Source: Verrucomicrobiota bacterium (GTDB lineage: Bacteria > Verrucomicrobiota > Verrucomicrobiia > Palsa-1439). Taken from it: a stretch of DNA of 38,280 nt. The notes under the pieces are model-generated. The model ran no database searches, had not been told where the DNA came from, and saw only the letters and a program-made list of their open reading frames with translations. Positions 25,146 to 33,805 of the stretch are shown here, one piece after another (within the stretch, counting starts at the first letter, position 1; every line of letters starts with the position of its first letter). Location of the stretch: positions 1 to 38,280 of the forward strand of contig VHCW01000042.1 of the NCBI GenBank assembly GCA_016871575.1, read 5' to 3'. A program made the translations under genes and the position numbers.

Positions 25146-26489
25146 TTACTTGGTTTCCGTTTCAGTACGTGACCGGCTGCTGACACGTGCGAGATGATTG
25201 TTCAGTTCTTGTTGGAGGCGGATGAACTCCGGGTGATTGGACGGAAGCGGCTTCTTCTCCGCGGGATCATCGCGGAGATTGAAAAGCTCCATCGGCTTCG
25301 ATGGTGTGGGTTGCACGAGTTTCCAGTCGCCACGACGGCAAGCATAGAGAGGCTTGCCGGCGTCGCTGCCCGCCGTCTTGCCGGCGGTCACGGTCCAGAG
25401 GAGCGTGCGCTCTTCCTCCGGTTGCAAGAAACTCCGTCCGTTGATAGTGGAATCGTACGATGCGCCGGCGGCCTCGCAGATGGTAGGGTACAAGTCCATG
25501 CCGAGGACGACACGATCGTTCTGCGACCCCGGCGCGATGCGGCCCGGCCAGACCGCACAACACGGCACGCGGATGCCGCCTTCGTAGAGATCGTTCTTGC
25601 CGCCGCGCAAACCGTGCGGCTGCGTGAGGCCGGGCCGGCCGCCGTTGTCGGAGGTGAACACGACGAGCGTGCGCTTGTCTTCGCCGGTGGCCTTGAGGGC
25701 CGCGAGCACCTTGCCGATGCTGTCGTCGAGGTGTTCGATTTGCGCGATGAATTGCGCCTGAGCTTCTTTCAGGTTCGGCAAGCGGGTGCGGACGCGTGCC
25801 AACCAGTCCGCTGGCGCTTGATGCGGCGAGTGGGGGGCGTTGTAGGGCAGATAGAGAAAGAACGGCGCGTCGGTTCCCGCGCTGTTCCGTATATAGTCAA
25901 CGGCCCAGCCGGTGAAAATGTCGGTGGCGTGTCCCTCCACCGCGAGCGGCGTGGCGTTGTGCCAGAGACCTTTCGCCGTGCCCTTCTGCTGGGCGTGGGT
26001 GAAATAATCCTTGAGCATCGGCCCGGTGAAACCGCGAAACTCGTCGAAGCCGTTCTCGGTCGGCAGGTTTGGCGTGGACTCGCCGAGATGCCATTTCCCG
26101 ATGAGCGCGGTGCGATAGCCGACCTTCTTCAACACGTTCGGGAGCGTGACAGCGGAAGCGATGAGGCGTTTGGTGTCGCCTGCCGGCGAGTTTCCCGGCG
26201 GTGCGACAAGATCTGGGTAACGCCCGGTCATCATCGCTGCGCGGCTGGGTGAGCAGAGCGAACTGCTGGAGTAGAACCGCGTGAACCGCATCCCTTGTGC
26301 AAAGAGTTTGTCGAGGTTCGGCGTCTGGACTTGTTTGGCCCCGCAGCACGAGAGATCGGCGAACCCAAGATCATCGGCGACGATGAGAAGGATGTTTGCC
26401 TGCCGAGGCGTGTTCGGCTTTGACGTTTCGGCGGCGTGGAGCGTGGCTAGCGGCGCCAACAGGAGAGCGGTGAGGAGAAAGGGTTTCAT
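25146..26489 (-). CDS. secreted formylglycine-dependent sulfatase
   Basis: A 447-aa type I sulfatase with signal peptide MKPFLLTALLLAPLATLHA. Metal-binding Asp39-Asp40 lie in ILLIVADDLGFADLSCCGA, and the sulfatase signature is Cys79-Ser-Pro-Ser-Arg83 (LCSPSRAAMMTGRYP). Cys79 is the residue oxidised to formylglycine. GKWHLGE, VVFTSDNGG and a C-terminal DWKLVQ segment complete the family pattern. It should remove sulfate esters from a glycan outside the cytoplasm. The ATG at 26489 starts the signal peptide; upstream in-frame codons to 26573 run into the palindromic spacer. It is the first gene after the only large gap in the array and could have its own promoter there. No active formylglycine-generating enzyme is in the window. 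Confidence 0.95.
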   Translation of the reverse strand: MKPFLLTALLLAPLATLHAAETSKPNTPRQANILLIVADDLGFADLSCCGAKQVQTPNLDKLFAQGMRFTRFYSSSSLCSPSRAAMMTGRYPDLVAPPGNSPAGDTKRLIASAVTLPNVLKKVGYRTALIGKWHLGESTPNLPTENGFDEFRGFTGPMLKDYFTHAQQKGTAKGLWHNATPLAVEGHATDIFTGWAVDYIRNSAGTDAPFFLYLPYNAPHSPHQAPADWLARVRTRLPNLKEAQAQFIAQIEHLDDSIGKVLAALKATGEDKRTLVVFTSDNGGRPGLTQPHGLRGGKNDLYEGGIRVPCCAVWPGRIAPGSQNDRVVLGMDLYPTICEAAGASYDSTINGRSFLQPEEERTLLWTVTAGKTAGSDAGKPLYACRRGDWKLVQPTPSKPMELFNLRDDPAEKKPLPSNHPEFIRLQQELNNHLARVSSRSRTETETK

Positions 26490-26642
26490 AGCCGCTGTGA
26501 TAGCCACTTGCTGCCGCGTTGTTCGTTCTTCATTATTGGCTCTGTCGTCATGGAATCGGTTTTCTGCTTCCAAGGAGGGGCGGTTTGCAACCGCCCCACT
26601 GCGGCGCTTGCAAAGCGCCGCTCCTTGGGCTGCCAGCCAGAC
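26490..26642. other. 153-nt spacer, the largest gap in the minus array
   Basis: No gene is visible here. The spacer separates the GH109-like gene stop from the sulfatase start and contains the cruciform element at 26570-26628. It may be a break between two transcription units, an RNA processing site, or the landing site of a small repeat. Confidence 0.6.
26570..26628. repeat. three-way-junction palindrome (REP-like element)
   Basis: Outer arms CCAAGGA (26570-26576) and TCCTTGG (26622-26628) enclose two perfect 9-bp hairpins. The first is GGGGCGGTT/AACCGCCCC (26577-26597, loop TGC) and the second GCGGCGCTT/AAGCGCCGC (26601-26621, loop GCA). Only ACT separates the two hairpins and nothing separates them from the outer stem. 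There is no T-run, so it looks like an interspersed palindromic unit more than a standard terminator. Confidence 0.75.
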
Positions 26643-28040
26643 CTACGCCAGCACTTTGGTGGTTCCGCCGCGTTCGAGGTTGATGTCCATGTTGGGTTTG
26701 TTGGTCTTCCACGCGCCGGCGGTGAAGTCGGGGACATCAATCGAGTTGGAACGATTCAGGACCGACCATTCACTCAACGGGACAATCGCGCTCCACGCCG
26801 CCGCGTCATACACGTCCTGGTCGAGCGGGAGGCCGTTGCGCAGGCAATCAATCAGGTGCCAGTCTTCGAGCAGGTCGCTGCCGCCGTGACCGGCCTTCAT
26901 CTGAGCGGCGAGTTCGCTCATCTTGCGGGTGATTCTCGGCGTGTATTTTTCCACTAATGCCTTGTATTCCTGCTCGGACACCCATTTGTGATTGCCCGTG
27001 GCAAGCTTCGGAGGCGGCGGATCGTAGAGCGCGGCGCCTTTGGTTCCGTAGATGCCGTGGATGACGTTGTGCGGCGACGGCGACGTGGCGTCGTGCTGGA
27101 GCATGATGGTGCGTCCCATCGTTGTGCGGATGGTGGTGACGTTCATGTTGCCGCGATACGTCTTCCCGGCAAACGGCTTGAAGAACTCGTCCGTGGCAGC
27201 CAGTTCTTTCGCTCGCGCTTGCATCATGAAGTCGTTGCTCTCGACGGAGACGAGGAACTCGAACTTGTCGCCCCGGTTGATGTTCATCACCTGAGCAACC
27301 GGGCCAAGGCCGTGCGTCGGGTAGATGTTCCCGCGACGGGAGCCGTAGAGCTTGAGCCACCACATGTCCCAGTACATGTTCTTGTTGAAGTTGTTCTTCA
27401 TCTTGCTGGTGCTGTAGGCGCAGTCGCCGTGCACCACGTCGCCGAAGAATCCTTGCCGGGCCATGTTCAGCGTCATGATCTGGAAATCCATGTAGCTATC
27501 GTTCTCCATCATCATGCAATGCTTCCGCGTTCGCTCGGCGGTCTCCACCAACTGCCAGCATTCCTCGATGCTCCCCGCCGCCGGCACTTCGGACGCGACG
27601 TGTTTGCCGTGGTTCATCGCATAGACGGCCATCGGCGCGTGCATGTACCAGGGCGTTGTCACGAACACCAGGTCAACGTCGTCGCGCTCGCAGACTTTCT
27701 TCCAGTCTTCCGGTCCCGTGAACATCGCGGGGTTGTGTGGTGTGCCGTCCAGACGTTTCCTGGCCGCAGCCGCCTTTTCGGGGCGGATATCGCAGAGCGC
27801 CTTGATCTCGACGCCTTCGATGCGCCGCAGGATGTTCAAGTGGGCCGGGCCGCGCTGGCCGAGGCCGATGATGGCGACCCGCACTTTGTCCAGCGCCGTC
27901 GCAGCGTAGCCCGACATGTTGAAACGCTGGACGTGGGCGCGCCTCGATGGCCTGCTGTCCCGCTGGGAGGTGCAGCCGCAGGCGAGAGCCAGGCTGGCCA
28001 AGCTGGTTGTTTTGACGAAGTTTCTTCGGGTGGTGTTCAT
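26643..28040 (-). CDS. Tat-exported GH109-like Gfo/Idh/MocA glycosidase
   Basis: A 465-aa protein with a Tat signal (TTRRNFVKT, twin Arg 5-6) followed by a hydrophobic stretch ending in Cys-rich ALACGC. The NAD-binding Rossmann motif is GLGQRG (59-64). Three segments match GH109 alpha-N-acetylgalactosaminidases: SEVPAAGSIEECWQLVETAE (150-169), MMMENDSYMDFQ, and NIYPTHGLGPVAQVMNINRGD (238 onward). In GH109 the NAD cofactor stays bound and supports an oxidation-elimination hydrolysis. The likely substrate is an N-acetylgalactosaminide or related hexosaminide, though close family members may have other specificity. ATG 28040 has AGGAG at good distance. It lies 7 nt after the beta-helix gene and is the last gene before the 153-nt gap. 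Confidence 0.88.
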   Translation of the reverse strand: MNTTRRNFVKTTSLASLALACGCTSQRDSRPSRRAHVQRFNMSGYAATALDKVRVAIIGLGQRGPAHLNILRRIEGVEIKALCDIRPEKAAAARKRLDGTPHNPAMFTGPEDWKKVCERDDVDLVFVTTPWYMHAPMAVYAMNHGKHVASEVPAAGSIEECWQLVETAERTRKHCMMMENDSYMDFQIMTLNMARQGFFGDVVHGDCAYSTSKMKNNFNKNMYWDMWWLKLYGSRRGNIYPTHGLGPVAQVMNINRGDKFEFLVSVESNDFMMQARAKELAATDEFFKPFAGKTYRGNMNVTTIRTTMGRTIMLQHDATSPSPHNVIHGIYGTKGAALYDPPPPKLATGNHKWVSEQEYKALVEKYTPRITRKMSELAAQMKAGHGGSDLLEDWHLIDCLRNGLPLDQDVYDAAAWSAIVPLSEWSVLNRSNSIDVPDFTAGAWKTNKPNMDINLERGGTTKVLA

Positions 28041-28047
28041 GGGACTC

Positions 28048-29385
28048 CTATCTTGGCGCCGGTTCGCTGCCGTGGGCGAGCAGGTTGTTGGCGATCACGT
28101 TGTCTTTGCCGCGTTCGATGCGCAACGACGGGGCCGGTTTCCGGTCGGCGCGGTTATCGCGGATCAAACAGCCGGTGACGATGCTGCCGGTGAAATCGCG
28201 GAGCAACAGGCCGGCACCGTCGCTGTCGAGGATCGTGCAGTTGCCGATGTTGAAGCCGCTGCACTTCTCCAGCAGCACGGCGGCAGGCTTGCGCAACACG
28301 CCGTTGACACGGAGACCGCTCAAGGTGCAGTCCGTGCAGTTGGCGAAGACGATGCCGCCGTTGGCCTTCGCGGCTTCGCCGGTGAAGTAGCGCGGGTTCC
28401 GGTCGAAGCTGTTCGGGCCGACGACAACGTTGCTGCTGTCCTCGACCAATAGATCGTGCTCGTAGGCGGCCCCGAAACTATTGCCGCTGATGACGACGCC
28501 GCGCGCGTGACGGACGTGAACGTTCACGCGTACGTCGCTGAGGATGTTGTCGGCAATCGCGAGATGTCCCCACTGTGTCTTCTCGTCCTTGCCTTTGCCG
28601 AGGAACACGACGTTGGCGGAACCGGGCGTGGTGCCGGTGTGTTGCAGCGTGCAACCCACAATCGCCACCTCGGCGATGGAACCACCGGTGCAGTCGAGCA
28701 GAACGTTCGCGGTCGGGGGAGTGTTGGTGGACATGTTGCCTTCGATGTCGCACGTGCCGATTTGCAGGTTGCGGACGCCGCCGCCGCGCGACACGACCCC
28801 GCCGCCGGCGTTGTAGCTGATGTGGCAGCCGATGATGTTCGACTGGTGCAGGTCAACGTTGTCGTAAAACACGCCGACGCCGGTGTTGTTGTAGATGTGG
28901 CAATCACTGATGATGACGTTGCGATTGCGCGTGGTCAGATGAATGCCGTGGCGCGCCTCGCGCACGGTCGTGCGGGTGATGGTCAAGTGCATTGTCTTCG
29001 TCGCCTCGATGCCGTCGGCTTCGGGATGTGCGCCGACGATTTCGAGTCCGTCCACCATCGGCGCGCGCTGGCGTTCCCAAACGTTTGGCTTGAAGCTGCT
29101 TGGTCCCGCCGTGCCCTCGTGCGTGCCGACAAACTGGAACGCCGGTCCCGGACCCGCCATCACGATGCGCGCCGTGCCGTCGCCGATGAGCGATGTGAAC
29201 CCGGTCTTGTCGAGTTCGATGATCACGGTGCGCGTGAGCCGGTAGGTGCCGCGCGAGAAGCGGATCGTGCCTGTGCCGCTGTCCACGGCTTTCTGGATTG
29301 CCGCCGTGTCGTCCTTCGAAGGCACAAGCATCTGCGCGGATGCGGCGTGGGCAAGGACGAAAAGAATGCAAAGGATGTGTTTCAT
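28048..29385 (-). CDS. secreted right-handed beta-helix protein
   Basis: A 445-aa protein with signal peptide MKHILCILFVLAHAASA. The body is a parallel beta-helix: it starts with DDTAAIQKAVDSGTGTIRFSRGTYRLT and runs through repeated coils such as RNVIISDCHIYNNTGVGVF, NIIGCHISYNAGGGVVSRGG, GVVISGNSFG and FNIGNCTILDSDGAG. The fold is that of pectate lyases and other polysaccharide lyases or hydrolases. No GH28 catalytic blocks are seen, so lyase, hydrolase, epimerase or binding roles are all possible. AGGAG lies about 13 nt upstream of ATG 29385, a longer spacing than usual. It is 8 nt after the propeller gene and 7 nt before the GH109-like gene. Confidence 0.8.
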   Translation of the reverse strand: MKHILCILFVLAHAASAQMLVPSKDDTAAIQKAVDSGTGTIRFSRGTYRLTRTVIIELDKTGFTSLIGDGTARIVMAGPGPAFQFVGTHEGTAGPSSFKPNVWERQRAPMVDGLEIVGAHPEADGIEATKTMHLTITRTTVREARHGIHLTTRNRNVIISDCHIYNNTGVGVFYDNVDLHQSNIIGCHISYNAGGGVVSRGGGVRNLQIGTCDIEGNMSTNTPPTANVLLDCTGGSIAEVAIVGCTLQHTGTTPGSANVVFLGKGKDEKTQWGHLAIADNILSDVRVNVHVRHARGVVISGNSFGAAYEHDLLVEDSSNVVVGPNSFDRNPRYFTGEAAKANGGIVFANCTDCTLSGLRVNGVLRKPAAVLLEKCSGFNIGNCTILDSDGAGLLLRDFTGSIVTGCLIRDNRADRKPAPSLRIERGKDNVIANNLLAHGSEPAPR

Positions 29386-29393
29386 TGTTCTTC

Positions 29394-31232
29394 TCACTCC
29401 TGTTTCGGAAGTTGGCAACGCATTAGACGTGAACCGGCGCCGAAGTAAAGCATTCCGTTGTGCGTGATGCAGAAGCCGAAGGCTTGTTTCAACGATGGGT
29501 TGCGCGCGACGACTTTGGTGCTGTGGTCGGTGGGGTCAATCGCGATGATGGCATCCTCACCGAGTCCGTAGATCAAGCCGCGCGGGCCGAACGGTTCGTC
29601 GGCAAGTTCCGGGTAGTGCAGACCCTTGACGGGCAGAACGCCGGTGAAGACGGTTTTGCGCGCGACGGGATCGAAGACGTAGAACTTGGTTCCGCCGTCC
29701 GCAACACCATACACGAGTCCGTTGGCGGCGCGCACGACGGCGCCGTAGGTCTTCGTGCCCGGCAGCGGTTGCGCCGTGAACACGACTTTCTCCTGTTTGC
29801 AGTCCCAGAGGAAAATACAGGCTTCCTTCTCGGTGGGAATCGCCGAGGAACCGCCGTGGATGCTCGACGTGCCCAGCAACTCTCCCGTCTTGGGCACGCT
29901 GACGAGACGGTGAATGCTTTGATTGGTGATGATCTGTGTCCATGTCTTGTGCGAGAAATCGTCGGGGTTCACACGCACCAACGCGCCGCCGAGCCGGCCT
30001 TTGGATGGCCACGTGCCACTGTAGAGCATGGCGTCGGGACCGAGCGCCAACTGCGCCGGGCGTTCCTGGCCGTTGACGGTGATGATGTGGCGCGGGTTGT
30101 CGGGTTTGCGAATGGGCTGCGACGGGTCGAAGAAGTCCACGCTGGCGCGCATGTAGCTGCTCAGGAACAGCCCCTTCGAGTGGTTCAAGGTGTCATAGAC
30201 CTGAATCGGTCCGCTGGTGAGGATGCCGAAGTTCGTCATGCAGCCAGTGCGTGTGTCGTAGCGGAACGAGAATGCCGGGAACACAGTGCCACCGTAGATG
30301 CAACCGTCGCGTTCGCAGCCCACGCTGAAGATGTTTCGCGGCGATCCCTCGAAGCGCGTCTGAAGGAAACTGACGCTCTTGGTCTTTGCGTTGGTGATCG
30401 CAAGGCGGCCGTCGTCGCCGATGCTGCCGATGATTTTGTCGCCGATCTGCAGCGGGTTGGTCCGCCGGTGTGCCGGTTTCGTTTTGCCGACCGTGATGCC
30501 GTCGCGCCGGCACAGAAACACCGTGCCGCCGGCGCGGCCGTACACTTGGCCGTCGTCTCCGATCCACACACTCGGCGCGCCTTGGGCTTTCGTCAGCCCC
30601 GTCGGCAGAATCTGTTTTTTCTCGCCGGTGACGGCGTCCACGGCCCACAACTCGCGGTGATGAAGGCCGACGGGACAATAGACAACGTTGTCGTCACTGA
30701 TGGCCGGGTGGATGATGTAGCACTCCTTGGGATCGTCGGAGAGCCGTCCCAGGCTGTCCACTTTGCCGGTGCGCGGGTCGCAACGAACCAGCGTCGTCTG
30801 CGGATACGTGCCGACGTAGAAACACCCGTCCGGCCCGACCGCGCTGCCAATCCAGTAGGACGCGGGCTTGGCCGGCACGCCGAGGTCCGTTAATTTGCGT
30901 TTTACCACGTCGTACTTCAGGAAATGGCCGGGGTTGCCGGTGTAGGCGTAGAGGTTTCCATCCGCGGCCTTGGTCATCGTGATGTGGCTGCGGCCAAAGT
31001 GTGTCGTCTCCAGACGGATCACGTCACCGTTATCGAGCCGCACGCCGACGAGGGCATTCTTGTCCTCAGCTTCATACGCAGCCCACGCGATGTGATGGCC
31101 GTCCGGGTCGTGCGTAATCTGTTGCAACGCCAGCGTGCGGACGCGCGCCGCTTCGCCGAGGTCTTCCACCGTGACACCGGTCAGCAAGGAGGTGGCGACC
31201 GCAGCGAGAAGATGGGTGATGAGGAGTTGCAT
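29394..31232 (-). CDS. secreted beta-propeller protein of unknown function
   Basis: A 612-aa protein with a probable signal peptide (MQLLITHLLAAVATSLLTGV). The whole length is made of propeller-like repeats containing a D-G-x-x-Y/F/V turn: AADGNLYAYTGN, GPDGCFYVGTYP, GDDGQVYGRAGG, ERDGCIYGGTVFP, GPDAMLYSGTWP, AANGLVYGVADGG and THNGMLYFGAGS. This gives at least seven blades and probably more than one propeller or a large one. Such proteins act as lyases, lactonases or binding scaffolds; no catalytic residues can be pointed to. ATG 31232 is 4 nt after the upstream stop; a longer frame to 31304 lies in the methyltransferase remnant and lacks a signal. Confidence 0.78.
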   Translation of the reverse strand: MQLLITHLLAAVATSLLTGVTVEDLGEAARVRTLALQQITHDPDGHHIAWAAYEAEDKNALVGVRLDNGDVIRLETTHFGRSHITMTKAADGNLYAYTGNPGHFLKYDVVKRKLTDLGVPAKPASYWIGSAVGPDGCFYVGTYPQTTLVRCDPRTGKVDSLGRLSDDPKECYIIHPAISDDNVVYCPVGLHHRELWAVDAVTGEKKQILPTGLTKAQGAPSVWIGDDGQVYGRAGGTVFLCRRDGITVGKTKPAHRRTNPLQIGDKIIGSIGDDGRLAITNAKTKSVSFLQTRFEGSPRNIFSVGCERDGCIYGGTVFPAFSFRYDTRTGCMTNFGILTSGPIQVYDTLNHSKGLFLSSYMRASVDFFDPSQPIRKPDNPRHIITVNGQERPAQLALGPDAMLYSGTWPSKGRLGGALVRVNPDDFSHKTWTQIITNQSIHRLVSVPKTGELLGTSSIHGGSSAIPTEKEACIFLWDCKQEKVVFTAQPLPGTKTYGAVVRAANGLVYGVADGGTKFYVFDPVARKTVFTGVLPVKGLHYPELADEPFGPRGLIYGLGEDAIIAIDPTDHSTKVVARNPSLKQAFGFCITHNGMLYFGAGSRLMRCQLPKQE

Positions 31233-31236
31233 TTGA

Positions 31237-32223
31237 TCAACAGAGCAGGTCCTTGCGCGCCGCCGACACGATGCGCTCAATCTCTCGCGCCATCGCCGGC
31301 TCAACCGCAGGCGGCGGCTGGCTCGCCACCAGCTTGCGCCACGCGTCGTCGGCTTGTTTCAGGAGTTTGTCGTCGCCGCACGGGGCCGGCTCCGCGTGGT
31401 TGCAGTAGTTGCGGTCGAACAGTTGCGGGTTCCAGCCGATGTTCCGGAAATGTTTCGCGGTGTGTTCGCTTTCCAGATAGGTCTCCTTTTCGCAGAACAG
31501 CATCTCGTTGATCAAGTCCACCGCGCACGTGTCGGCGTTGACCTCGATGCCGCGGTGGAACCGGTAGATCGCCTCGTTGATGTCCAGGTCAATCATCGCC
31601 TGCGTCGGCGAGAACGCCGCGCCGTTGTCGAGCGCGCCGATGGCCAGCGGCAGGCTCACCGCGCCGCCAAACGCCATCTGCCGATACGTCTTCATGAACG
31701 CCGCCTGGAGGCCGGGGACTTTCGCCTCGACGTAGCCCGGCTCGACGTTGAGGACGATGCCGTAACGGTGACGGAACAGTTGATGCAACGCCACATCGGT
31801 CAGGATCGCCGCCGGCGTGCAGTAGCAAACCTGCGTCGTCTTCATGTCCATCTCGCCGGTGATGCTCGTCGCGAAATAAAAGAGGTCCGGGTTGATCAGG
31901 CTCGTGGCGGTGATGGAGCCGAGGATTTCCGCCGCGGCGACGATGGCCGCACCGGCGGGCGTCATTGGCGCGGTGGCCCCGAGGATGGGCATCGGAGCGA
32001 AATTGACCGGGAACCCGTAGCGTAACGCTTCCTCCAGCACCTCGCACGAGCGCGTGTCCACTTTCAACGGCGACGTGGTGCAGTAGGCGGCAACGAAAAT
32101 CGGCGGCTGCGTCTGCAACGCCTCGCGGTTGCCGCCCGTGACGAGCGACGCCAGTTCGGCCAGATATTTCACCTCGCGCGCCGCGCTGGTGCCGACCCAG
32201 CCGGGCTTCCGCGCGTCGGCGTG
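31237..32223 (-). pseudogene. MttB-family methyltransferase, N-terminally truncated
   Basis: Open frame for about 325 residues of a trimethylamine-methyltransferase (MttB) superfamily protein, readable from HADARKPGW at about 32223; a GTG at 32172 could start a 311-aa product. Family features are LVTGGNREALQTQPPIFVAAYCTTSPLK, GATAPMTPAGAAIVAAAEIL and a C-terminus ending RNIGWNPQLFDRNY. Members are usually about 480-500 aa, so roughly 170 N-terminal residues are missing. No in-frame TAG is present, so it is a non-pyrrolysine type. Upstream it runs directly into the 5' part of a sulfatase gene, which suggests a deletion fused two genes. If expressed it would lack part of the barrel and probably be inactive. 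The full-length ancestor would have moved methyl groups from a methylated amine or similar to a corrinoid protein. Confidence 0.8.
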
Positions 32224-32456
32224 CAGGAGGGTACCGGACAGAAGGCGTGTGTGAACAACGCACCTTCCTTGACCAACCGGTCAAACGCCGGCGTGGACAC
32301 CGTTCGATCACCAAGCGCGCTGGCGTGCGGCCACGACCAGTTATCGGCCAGAATGAGCACCAGATTCGGACGCTCGATCGGGGCGCCGGCGGATGCGAGC
32401 GTTGAAAGACCGAGAATGGAGAGGAATCCGGCTGCGATCCGTGTTTGTCTGTTCAT
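32169..32456 (-). pseudogene. sulfatase 5' fragment ending at the active-site signature
   Basis: A 95-aa frame with signal peptide MNRQTRIAAGFLSILGLSTLASAG and a clear sulfatase N-terminus (RPNLVLILADNWSWPHASALG, TPAFDRLVKEGALFTHAF). It reaches CPVPSCTPTR, where Cys78 is the formylglycine position, and then leaves the family pattern (GSPAGSAPARRAR) before a TGA. About 350-400 residues are missing. From the same point the DNA reads as an MttB-type methyltransferase in another frame. Its ATG still overlaps the upstream Gfo/Idh/MocA stop as ATGA, so the 5' end keeps normal operon structure. The product cannot be an active sulfatase. A metagenome assembly join is an alternative to a true deletion. 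Confidence 0.85.
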
Positions 32457-33805
32457 GTTTCCGTCCACTGGCCGGGGACCGGGAGAGGATAACGGCCATT
32501 GGCGTCGGCCTTTACGGGTGATGGGCTGTCGAGGTTGAAATCCACGTTGGGACAGAACTTGAACTTGGACGCCAACATCTCGTCCCACGTGATGACTTTG
32601 CCCGTGTGGATCGCGGCGCGCCCCATGATCGAGACGAGGTTCGCGTACGCTGCGCGCTCGATTTCGTTGTGCGGACGGTTCTGGCGGATCGCCGTCAACA
32701 GCGCGTCCCACTCAGCGTCGTAGGGGCTGACGGATTCCTTTTCCGGCCGCCACGAGACGTTGTCGTTGCCGCAACGATGGTCCTTGTACAACTGCACGGT
32801 CGGGGCATGCACATTTCCGGAGAACTGCCCGGCGCACTTGGTGCCGTGAACCCACGTGGCAAATTCATTCTGGCAGCGGGGCTGATTCCGGCTGTTGACG
32901 AATGCCGTCGTGCCGTCGGGGAACGCGTACTCGATGGCGTACGTGTGCAGGTTCTGGCTGTAATCGTCGCCGGCCGGCTCGCGTCCGCCCATCCCCCTGG
33001 CGGAAACCGGCCACGCATCCTTGATCCAGCAACACTCGTCCACTTGGTGAATCATCATCTCGATGAACCAGCCGGAAGAAACCCAGTGGAAAAAATAGGG
33101 GCGGCGCAGTTGCTGAAGCAGCTCGCTTTCGTCGGGCTTGAGCCGTCCCATCCGCGCGCCGGCGTCCATGCGATACGCGCGGATCGCAATGACATCGCCC
33201 ATCGCGCCGTCGCGAATCTTCTGGATCATGGCCTGTCGAGCCGCCGAGTGCCGGCACATCAGGCCGCAGCCGATCTTCAAGTTCTTGCGCTTGGCTTCCT
33301 CGCCCAGGCGAAGAACTTCGTGCGTGCCGCCGGGATCGGGCGCAAAGGATTTCTCCATGAACACGTTGATCCCTTTCTCGACCGCATACTTCAGGTGCGT
33401 GGGGCGAAACGCCGCGTGAGTGGCCTGGATCATCACGTCGCCCGGCCGCAGGCAGTCAATGGCCTTGCGATAAGCATCGAAACCAATGAACTGCCGTTCG
33501 GCCGGCACGTCCATTTGCCCGGCAAAGTGCGCGCTGAGCGACTTGTGGGCGCGCGCCATCCGGTCTTGAAACACGTCGGCCATGGCAATCAGTTTTGTCG
33601 GGCCTGATGTGGACGACTGGGACAAGGCGTTGGCCGCCGCGCCGCCGCCGCGTCCGCCGCAGCCGACGAGCGCCAGGCGGATCGTGTTGTCCTCGCCGGC
33701 GTGGACCTTGGGCAACGTAAGCCCGGCCAGCGCCGAGCCGGCGATCACGCGCCCGCTTTGCGACAGGAATCCGCGGCGGGAAATGGTGTTAGTTTGGGGT
33801 TGCAT
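32453..33805 (-). CDS. Tat-exported Gfo/Idh/MocA-family oxidoreductase
   Basis: A 450-aa protein with Tat signal SRRGFLSQSG (twin Arg 10-11) and a cleavage-like VHAGED near 35. The nucleotide-binding motif is GCGGRG (48-53). The second Rossmann half carries MEKSFAPD (150-157) in place of the common EKP motif. The C-terminal alpha/beta domain has FHWVSSGWFIEMMIHQVDECCWIKDAWP and a conserved WDALLTAIRQNRPHNEIERAA helix. These proteins are NAD(P)-dependent sugar oxidoreductases, and secreted relatives include NAD-bound glycosidases; the exact reaction is unknown. AAGGA precedes ATG 33805, inside the last 17 nt of the ApbE gene. Its stop overlaps the sulfatase fragment start as ATGA. Confidence 0.88.
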   Translation of the reverse strand: MQPQTNTISRRGFLSQSGRVIAGSALAGLTLPKVHAGEDNTIRLALVGCGGRGGGAAANALSQSSTSGPTKLIAMADVFQDRMARAHKSLSAHFAGQMDVPAERQFIGFDAYRKAIDCLRPGDVMIQATHAAFRPTHLKYAVEKGINVFMEKSFAPDPGGTHEVLRLGEEAKRKNLKIGCGLMCRHSAARQAMIQKIRDGAMGDVIAIRAYRMDAGARMGRLKPDESELLQQLRRPYFFHWVSSGWFIEMMIHQVDECCWIKDAWPVSARGMGGREPAGDDYSQNLHTYAIEYAFPDGTTAFVNSRNQPRCQNEFATWVHGTKCAGQFSGNVHAPTVQLYKDHRCGNDNVSWRPEKESVSPYDAEWDALLTAIRQNRPHNEIERAAYANLVSIMGRAAIHTGKVITWDEMLASKFKFCPNVDFNLDSPSPVKADANGRYPLPVPGQWTET

